This document shows positions 57,940-64,000 of a DNA stretch of 64,000 nt, piece by piece. Source of the DNA: Phycisphaerae bacterium (GTDB lineage: Bacteria > Planctomycetota > Phycisphaerae > Phycisphaerales > UBA1924); NCBI GenBank assembly GCA_002706885.1, contig PAKY01000006.1, forward strand, positions 1 to 64,000. Reading direction: 5' to 3'. The notes under the pieces are model-generated. The model saw nothing but the letters and a program-made list of their open reading frames with translations. It ran no database searches and was not told where the DNA came from. Within the stretch, counting starts at the first letter, position 1; every line of letters begins with the position of its first letter. Both the position numbers and the translations under genes were made by a program.

Positions 57940-58860
57940 TCAGTCGCGATCGCGATTCGAACCCTTGCCCGGCTCGAACCAGACCACGCCCCGCGGGCCG
58001 TCGATGACGAGCACACCGCCGGCGAGGGCAGCGGAACCGACGCGCGGTAGGCCGGCGGTCTCTCCCACGATCGGGTTGGTGAACGTTGCGCCCCCGAATT
58101 TGGCGACGCCCTTGAGCGTTGCCTCCCTCGATCGATGGGCGCCACCGACACCTCGAACGAGGGCGCCGTCACGGACGGGCCCATTTAACGGAAGCTGCTC
58201 GACGCTTGCGACCGCGAACGGGCCATCGGATCCAGTGTCGACCACAGCCCGTGTGCGTTGGCCCGCGAGTTCGATGACGGTGATGGCGATGTCGCCCGGG
58301 ACGAGCCGAGCGCCGGCGTTGACATCGCGAGCGGGCGACGCGGACGGCGGGTCGATCCGGATCGTGCGATCGGCAAAGTCAAACGTGGTGACCGCCGAGC
58401 GGAGGACGTCCCAGCCGAGGAGGCCGTCGATGTCGTCGCCGAGGACGCGTTGGATCTGGGCAAGGTCGAGCAGCGGGGCTCTGAGGTCGGTCGCCTCGAA
58501 GGCGCCGACGGTCAGGCTCTTGACCTCGAGGTAGCTGGAGAGGCGGACGATCTCGCCGTTGGCGGATCGGACCCGATCTCGGGTGCTCCGGAGGTTCTTC
58601 CTTGGGAACTGACGCGCGACGTCGTCATCGAGGAAGGTCCGGGCGGCGCCGGTGTCGACAAGCAGGCGAAGGGGCCCTGATTCGGTGTGGGCCTCGATGA
58701 CGAAGAACAGGCCGAGGCGGTCGAAACGCAGTGGCTTCGGCGTGGTGGCAAGGTTGACGGTGGTTGGCTCACGCGCCGACTGCGACGAGCAGGCCGCGAG
58801 ACCGAGGGCCGTGGCGACGGTCGCGGCGAACGGCAGCGCGACTCGGGCTACGGGTTTCAT
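57940..58860 (-). CDS. Retropepsin-like aspartyl protease lipoprotein
   Basis: 306 residues. A lipoprotein signal ends in LAAC (Cys24), so it is membrane anchored. Two DTG motifs are seen: LLVDTGAARTFLD at ~65 and RAVVDTGSDGPFAV at ~210, and GLLGWDVLRS after the first. This is the double-domain retropepsin-like (gag-polyprotein-like) family. Catalytic activity is likely but not shown. It overlaps the TSCPD gene by 4 bp. Confidence 0.8.
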   Translation of the reverse strand: MKPVARVALPFAATVATALGLAACSSQSAREPTTVNLATTPKPLRFDRLGLFFVIEAHTESGPLRLLVDTGAARTFLDDDVARQFPRKNLRSTRDRVRSANGEIVRLSSYLEVKSLTVGAFEATDLRAPLLDLAQIQRVLGDDIDGLLGWDVLRSAVTTFDFADRTIRIDPPSASPARDVNAGARLVPGDIAITVIELAGQRTRAVVDTGSDGPFAVASVEQLPLNGPVRDGALVRGVGGAHRSREATLKGVAKFGGATFTNPIVGETAGLPRVGSAALAGGVLVIDGPRGVVWFEPGKGSNRDRD

Positions 58861-59252
58861 GCGTTGTCCGAGAGGGATGCGCGGGACGGGCCGCCGCGGT
58901 CGACCGAACTGTAGTTGATTTCGAGGTAGCGGGCAACGTAATCAACGATGGACTCGGCTTCGGGGATGTCGGGATTGCGGGTAACGCCCATGGGCTCGAA
59001 GCGCATTCCCTTGAAGCGGTGGACGGCGTCGGAGACGCTGAGGCCGTGTTGGATGGCGAGGCTGAATCCGAGGCAGAAGGCCTGACAGAAGCCGCTGATC
59101 GCGGAGCCTTCCTTGCTGATCTTGATGAAGATCTCGCCGACGCGTCCGTCCTCGTAGAAGCCGATGGTGAGGTAGCCCTCGTGCCCGGCGATCCAGAACT
59201 TATGGGTCAGGGACTCGCGGGTGAGGGGCAGCGTCCTTCTGGTGGCGAGCAT
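58857..59252 (-). CDS. Stand-alone TSCPD-domain protein (NrdJ C-terminal-like)
   Basis: 131 residues. RRTLPLTRESLTHKFWIAGHEGYLTIGFYEDGRVGEIFIKISKEGSAISGFCQAF and RFEPMGVTRNPDIPEAESIVDYVARYLEINY match the C-terminal TSCPD region of B12-dependent ribonucleotide reductases (NrdJ), normally part of a protein of more than 800 residues. Here it is a whole small protein with its own start, preceded by GAAGGA. No reductase is in the window. It may complement a reductase in trans or regulate it. It is operon-leading to the protease gene. Confidence 0.8.
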   Translation of the reverse strand: MLATRRTLPLTRESLTHKFWIAGHEGYLTIGFYEDGRVGEIFIKISKEGSAISGFCQAFCLGFSLAIQHGLSVSDAVHRFKGMRFEPMGVTRNPDIPEAESIVDYVARYLEINYSSVDRGGPSRASLSDNA

Positions 59253-59499
59253 CGCGTGCGGATCCTTCCGGGTTGTCGATGTCTGGGGCGGGCGATCTGC
59301 GACGCGATGGGCCGCGTCGGAGCGGGGCGTGAGCCGACCCGCCGGGTCAGGTTATCGGCGGCGGCTTTTCGGCGCCTCAACTTTCGGACGGAAAAGACGG
59401 GCGCGGCTCGCGCGGGTTGGGTTGGCGGCGCGGGGGCGCGGGTCGGGGCGGGACGTTCCTTCGTTTGCTTGGGGGGGGGAAGGGCGCCATACTTGTGAT

Positions 59500-59862
59500 G
59501 TGAGTCCGTCTCGATATTCGGCATCGAAATCGTCGTCGAACGCGACGCGCCACGCGCTTGGGAGCGCGGCGGTTGTCGTGCTGGCGTTGCTCTTCGTCCC
59601 GACCGGGGCGGCCAGCGCGGCGACGGCGTTCGAGGGCGCTCTGGCAGTGTCAGGGTCGGCATGCGTGCGTCTCGCGGTGCGAGCGTGCGAGGCGCTGGTC
59701 CGGTCGGACGTCGAAGGCGAGCGACAGGACGGCTCTGAAGGCTATCGCCTCGTGCGGGGCGGTCAGGCGGTTGTCCGCGATGTTCAGATCGAGTCGTCGA
59801 TCTGGGCTCGTACGGGGCGGCGCGCGTGCTCGCACGACGTCTCGCCGCCCGCCGTTGCGTGA
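59500..59862 (+). CDS. Putative small secreted protein
   Basis: 120 residues, GTG start. Residues ~20-43 (ALGSAAVVVLALLFVPTGAASA) form a good signal peptide with an AxA cut, followed by a soluble part of about 75 residues with two Cys (SACVRLAVRACEALV). No family is recognised. The start has no SD. A run of nine G (59471-59479) precedes it. Being short and in a high-GC frame it may not be real. The rest of 59253-59499 has no gene. Confidence 0.4.
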   Translation: MSPSRYSASKSSSNATRHALGSAAVVVLALLFVPTGAASAATAFEGALAVSGSACVRLAVRACEALVRSDVEGERQDGSEGYRLVRGGQAVVRDVQIESSIWARTGRRACSHDVSPPAVA

Positions 59863-59994
59863 TCCCGACGACTCCTCTCTTGCCGCGGCGCGGATCAGTC
59901 TTGATTCAGGCCCGCGGAGTGTTCGAATCCCATCACGCGATTTTCCGCCCGCGTCGCTCGATCGATGCGCGGCGCCTTCCAAGAAGGCTCGATC

Positions 59995-62900
59995 ATGGCA
60001 TCCAATTCCGATATCCCGGTTCTCGGACCGATTCTCAGCAAGCTGTTCGGTTCGCGCAACGATCGGTTCGTCAAGCGGTACACCCAGCGCGTCGAGGAAA
60101 TCGGCGCCCTGGAAGACGAGATGCGTGCGATGACCGACGCGCAGCTTCGCGAGCGGTTGGTCGAACTCCGCGGGCAGCATGACGACGGGGCAAAGACCGA
60201 GGACCTGCTTGTCCCGACGTTCGCGACAGCCCGCGAGGCGATGGACCGGCATGTCGGTATCCGGAGCATCTTCAACCCCGATCGGGCCTTCGACGCGGGG
60301 CGGCTGAATCAGTCGGCTCGGAAGCTCTTCGACCAGACCGCCGAGGCGATCGCGGCCTTCGACCTTTCGGTCGAGGACGAGCGGTTCCTGGGCAACCCCG
60401 AGCCGGTAGCGGCGTGGCGCAGGGTGGACATCCCCGCGGCGCTGTATGAGGCGGTTCGGGAGCTGTATCCGGAGAGCCGTCCACCGTTCCGGGCGAGGCC
60501 GTTCGACGTGCAGCTCATCGGCGCGATGGTGCTCAGCCAGGGCAAGATCGCGGAGATGAAGACGGGCGAGGGCAAGACGATCGTCGCGCCGCTCGCGGCG
60601 ATCCTGGCGAGCGTGCAGCGCATGCAGGTGCACGTGGTGACGGTCAACGACTACCTCGTGCAGCGCGACCGCGACTGGACGGCGCCGTTCTTTGAGGGGC
60701 TCGGCCTGAGCGTCGGGGCCATCCACCCCTCGCACCAGCAGCCGGAGGACATGAAGCGCAGGATGTACCGCTGCGACGTCGTGTACGGAACGACCAGCGA
60801 GTTCGGTTTCGACTACCTCCGCGACAACATGAAGCGGAGCGTCGAGCAGCAGGTCCAGCGGAAGCGGCAGTTCGCGATCGTGGACGAGGTGGACAGTGTC
60901 CTGATCGACGAGGCGAGGACGCCGCTGATCATCTCCGGCGCGGCCCACGACGACCAGCCCCGCTACGAGCTCGCCGATGGGCTGGCGCGGCAGATCGTGG
61001 ACAAGCAGCGTCCGTGGCAGAACGCCGAGGACGAGGTCACCCGCTGCAAGGAGACGATCAAGGGTCTCGAGGGTGACATCCGCCAGGCGCGGGACAAGTC
61101 TGAAACGCCGACGCTGCAGTCGAAACTCAACGACGCCAAGTCCAGGCTCCCCGGGCTCGAGCGTCAGCGCGACACGCACACGCAGTACTTCGAGCTCAAG
61201 CCCGAGCGGAAGAGCGCCCATCTGACGCACGACGGCATCGCGGAGGCGCAGCGCCTCGCGGGGGTCGGATCGTTCTATGTGGATGACAATCAGGACATTC
61301 CCCACCTGCTCGAGCAGGCGGTGCGGGCGCACGCGATCTATGAGCGCGACAAGGACTACATCGTGATGAACGTGCCGGATCGCATGAGCGGGAAGGCCGA
61401 CCCGAGCATCGTGATCGTGGACCAGAACACGGGGCGTCCGATGATCGGTCGCCAGTGGTCGGACGGGCTGCATCAGGCGATCGAGTGCAAGGAACGCGTG
61501 CCGATCAAGCAGGAGACGCAGACGGTCGCGACGGTGACCGTGCAGAACTTCTTCAAGATGTACAAGCGTCTGAGCGGCATGACCGGAACGGCGGACACAG
61601 AGGCGCAGGAGTTCAACGACATCTACGGCCTGGACGTCGTGAGCATTCCGACGAACCTGCCGATGGTGCGCGACGACCGGGACGACCTCATGTTCCTTCG
61701 CATGAAGGACAAGTGGGAGGCGATCGTTGACGAGGTGAAGGCATTCCACGACGTCGGGCGCCCGGTGCTCGTGGGCACGACGAGCGTCGAGAAGAGCGAG
61801 ATGCTCAGCCAGATGCTCTCACGGAAGCACCAGGTCGAGCACAGCGTCCTCAACGCGAAGCAGCACGAGAAGGAGGCGAACGTCGTCGAGGACGCTGGCC
61901 AACTCGGCGCGGTCATGATCGCGACGAACATGGCGGGCCGCGGCACGGACATCCGTCTCGGGACGTCGTCCCGGGAGGAACTGCTCACGCACTGGCTGAA
62001 GCGCGGGCTCGCGAGCCGGAAACTCACGGTTGACGCGAGCGACGAGGCCCTTCGCGAGGACGTGTTCCGAAAGATCGCTCCTCAGCACATCGAGGGGATG
62101 AAGAAGCGCGAGGCGGAGGAGATGGACTTCGAGGAGCTCGAGCTCCAGCTCCTGCGCCACTGGGCCGAGCACTACACGCTCGAGAGCGAGAAGGCGATCG
62201 GGTCGATGGACCGAGACTCGCTCATGTCGATGCTTGACGCGACCGGGCGGTTCCTCCTCCACCGGATCCGCTGGTTCAGCAACGTCGAGGACATGGGCGG
62301 TCTGCACGTCATCGGCACGGAGCGGCATGAGAGCCGGCGGATCGACAACCAGCTCCGCGGCCGCGCGGGTCGCCAGGGCGACAACGGGTCGAGCCGTTTC
62401 TACGTCTCGCTCGAGGACGACCTGATGAAGATGTTCGCGGGGGAGACGACGCAGCGACTCCTGGCCCGGATGGGGATGAAGGAGGGAGACGCGATCGAGC
62501 ACCCGTGGCTGAGCAAGAACGTTGAACGCGCTCAGCGGAAGGTGGAAGAACGGAACTTCCAGATCCGAAAGAACATCCTCGAGTACGACGAGGTGATGGA
62601 GCACCAGCGTCAGCGGTTCTACGGGCTTCGTCAGCGGGTGCTCGAGGGACGTGACGTCAAGGGGTTGATCTTCGACTACATCGAGGATGCCGTTGGCGAC
62701 GCGGTGGGGGAGATGCTCGACCCGGAATTCCCCGCTCAGCGCGCGGCGGAATATGCGAAGGAAGCGCTCGATTGCTCGATCGAGCCGGAGAAGCTCCGCG
62801 GCAAGGAGCTGAACGAGATGGAGGCCGCGATCCGCAAGCTCGCGCGGGCGGACGTGGCGCACATGATCAATGTGACGCTTGGCGAGTACATGCCCGTCGA

Positions 62901-64000
62901 GGGCAGCGAGGTCAGCGTGGACTTCGACTCGGCCGGGCTCGTCCGTTGGGCGAAGAACCGCTTCGGGATCGAGATCGACGCGGGCGAACTCCGTGAGGGC
63001 GGCGCCGCCGAGCGGCGGGCGGTTCAGACGCGGCTCGAGGAGGCCGCGTTCGAATCGATCGAGAACTCGGATCTGTCGGGTCTCGAGAAGTTCGTTGTGA
63101 AGAACTACGGCGCGCATGAGCTCGCGGCGTGGTGCGAGCGGAAGTTCGGGTTCACCGTCGACGTTGACGAGATCGTCCGCGCCAAGGCGTCGGAGGAGCG
63201 TTGGCCGGGCGATCCGATCCTCGAGAAGGCTCGCGAGCTGTACCGCCGCCGGGAGATCGAGTACCCGGTCGACTTCACGCTCGAAACTGTCATGATGATC
63301 GTCCGTCAGGCGCCGGACCAGGCGTTCGGTCAGTTGCAGCAGTGGGCGTCGCGTCGGCACAACGAGCAGATCGATCTCGACGAGATCAAGCGGACGCCTC
63401 CGCAGCGGATCCGCGAGCGGTTCGTCGCGATGCAGGAGCGGTTCGTCGACGACGATGCGATTTCGAAGTCGATCGATGACGCGCTCGCGTTCGATGACGA
63501 CAAGGCTCTCGACGCGCACCTGACCGAGCGGTTCGGCGTCGGGCTGACCGATCGGATGCGGTATCTCGAGGGGACGGAGCGAGAGGACGCGATCCGGGCG
63601 CGCGTCGAGAACATCCTTCGCCCCGAGCTCCTGTTCTTTGAGCGGAGCATCCTTCTCGATCTGCTTGATCAGTCGTGGAAGGACCACCTCTACGCGATGG
63701 ACCAACTCCGCGACACGATCGGCTTCCGCGCCTTCAGCCAGCAGGACCCGCGGATCCAGTACAAGCGCGAGGGCTCGGAGCTGTTCAACGGAATGCTCGA
63801 CTCCGTTCGTGATCGACTGACGGACCTGATCTTCAAGGCCCGGATCTCGCCGCAGGCGGCGATGCAGCAGATGCGTCAGGACGGTCGACTCCCGACGAGG
63901 CGCCCCGCAGCGCCGCAGGGCGTCGGCCCGGCACGCGCGCCCGGGGGCGGCGCCATGCTGGGCGGCGTTGCGGCTGGTGGCGGTGGATCGATCATGGGAC
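59995..64000 (+). CDS. secA: Preprotein translocase ATPase SecA, 3'-truncated by the window
   Basis: 1335 codons visible and still open at the right edge, against about 850-900 in most bacteria. EMKTGEGKT (Walker A, Lys near 190) and VDEVDSVLIDEARTPLIISG (DEAD-type box) lie in motor domain 1; MSGMTGTADTEAQEF, MAGRGTDIRLG and GLHVIGTERHESRRIDNQLRGRAGRQGD in motor domain 2. Three enlargements are seen: ~80 residues before the motor (about 89-166), about 40 more residues than usual after RGTDIRLG, and a long insert in the helical scaffold before DLLDQSWKDHLYAMDQLRDTIG. A Gly/Ala/Pro-rich tail begins at ~1305. ATG 59995 has AAGAAGG upstream. Confidence 0.97.
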   Translation, partial: MASNSDIPVLGPILSKLFGSRNDRFVKRYTQRVEEIGALEDEMRAMTDAQLRERLVELRGQHDDGAKTEDLLVPTFATAREAMDRHVGIRSIFNPDRAFDAGRLNQSARKLFDQTAEAIAAFDLSVEDERFLGNPEPVAAWRRVDIPAALYEAVRELYPESRPPFRARPFDVQLIGAMVLSQGKIAEMKTGEGKTIVAPLAAILASVQRMQVHVVTVNDYLVQRDRDWTAPFFEGLGLSVGAIHPSHQQPEDMKRRMYRCDVVYGTTSEFGFDYLRDNMKRSVEQQVQRKRQFAIVDEVDSVLIDEARTPLIISGAAHDDQPRYELADGLARQIVDKQRPWQNAEDEVTRCKETIKGLEGDIRQARDKSETPTLQSKLNDAKSRLPGLERQRDTHTQYFELKPERKSAHLTHDGIAEAQRLAGVGSFYVDDNQDIPHLLEQAVRAHAIYERDKDYIVMNVPDRMSGKADPSIVIVDQNTGRPMIGRQWSDGLHQAIECKERVPIKQETQTVATVTVQNFFKMYKRLSGMTGTADTEAQEFNDIYGLDVVSIPTNLPMVRDDRDDLMFLRMKDKWEAIVDEVKAFHDVGRPVLVGTTSVEKSEMLSQMLSRKHQVEHSVLNAKQHEKEANVVEDAGQLGAVMIATNMAGRGTDIRLGTSSREELLTHWLKRGLASRKLTVDASDEALREDVFRKIAPQHIEGMKKREAEEMDFEELELQLLRHWAEHYTLESEKAIGSMDRDSLMSMLDATGRFLLHRIRWFSNVEDMGGLHVIGTERHESRRIDNQLRGRAGRQGDNGSSRFYVSLEDDLMKMFAGETTQRLLARMGMKEGDAIEHPWLSKNVERAQRKVEERNFQIRKNILEYDEVMEHQRQRFYGLRQRVLEGRDVKGLIFDYIEDAVGDAVGEMLDPEFPAQRAAEYAKEALDCSIEPEKLRGKELNEMEAAIRKLARADVAHMINVTLGEYMPVEGSEVSVDFDSAGLVRWAKNRFGIEIDAGELREGGAAERRAVQTRLEEAAFESIENSDLSGLEKFVVKNYGAHELAAWCERKFGFTVDVDEIVRAKASEERWPGDPILEKARELYRRREIEYPVDFTLETVMMIVRQAPDQAFGQLQQWASRRHNEQIDLDEIKRTPPQRIRERFVAMQERFVDDDAISKSIDDALAFDDDKALDAHLTERFGVGLTDRMRYLEGTEREDAIRARVENILRPELLFFERSILLDLLDQSWKDHLYAMDQLRDTIGFRAFSQQDPRIQYKREGSELFNGMLDSVRDRLTDLIFKARISPQAAMQQMRQDGRLPTRRPAAPQGVGPARAPGGGAMLGGVAAGGGGSIMG

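Noticed and set aside
59650-61749. 699-residue open frame on the minus strand
   Set aside because: Antisense shadow of secA; composition rich in Leu, Arg, Asp, Val without a domain.
1-64000. CRISPR arrays, insertion sequences, phage genes, rRNA or tRNA
   Set aside because: No repeated spacer pattern, transposase, integrase or structural RNA signature was seen by eye; a covariance-model scan (tRNAscan-SE, Infernal) would be decisive.

Overview
The window is high-GC, gene-dense bacterial chromosome. PEP-CTERM-type surface protein, dockerin-type repeats on a secreted nuclease, HU with a lysine-rich histone-like tail, an oversized SecA and unusual ribosomal proteins suggest a planctomycete, most likely Phycisphaerae. 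This assignment is inferred from gene content, not from rRNA. I see no rRNA, tRNA, CRISPR, prophage or insertion sequence.

Layout. 1-13.9 kb: the end of a release-factor gene, a PEP-CTERM protein, a DUF3754 membrane protein, a fused AroD-AroE enzyme, a dehydratase/ACP/dehydratase trio, recO, an HDOD-GGDEF regulator, an M16 peptidase, a ThiD2-ThiE fusion, a degenerate 6-phosphogluconolactonase-like protein, rluD and hemW. 13.9-24.8 kb: an FHA protein, a 53-residue zinc-ribbon protein, purA-uppS-cdsA, a coiled-coil/zinc-ribbon protein, a family-39 glycosyltransferase, a secreted endonuclease I, ruvB and a secreted hypothetical. 24.8-41.1 kb: one continuous S10-spc-alpha ribosomal supercluster, from a good sigma70-like promoter at 24821 to rplQ, all on the plus strand. 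It lacks rpmD, adk, infA and rpsD at their usual places, has a strong intrinsic terminator right after rpsJ, and holds several ribosomal proteins with extra parts. 41.2-49.5 kb: a hisN-like phosphatase with a BioF-like enzyme, then a five-gene peptide ABC importer (oppABCDF). 49.6-64 kb: sodA, a LURP-one-like protein, rpsB-tsf, a secreted hypothetical, thiG, psuG, HU, a 2-hydroxyacid dehydrogenase, a retropepsin-like lipoprotein with a stand-alone TSCPD protein, and a 3'-truncated secA.

The most unusual item is rplV: its uL22 core follows about 75 residues that read as an XRE/Cro-type helix-turn-helix, which would make a ribosomal protein a possible nucleic-acid-binding regulator of its own operon. 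Other points are the rpsJ-rplC terminator, a short S14 without zinc ligands, an RGG-tailed S5, an OppC with a ~165-residue coiled-coil insertion, a MetAP with a substituted catalytic histidine, and a repeated arrangement in which a TAnnnT -10-like hexamer lies 5-7 nt before the start codon of operon-leading genes, suggesting leaderless mRNAs.
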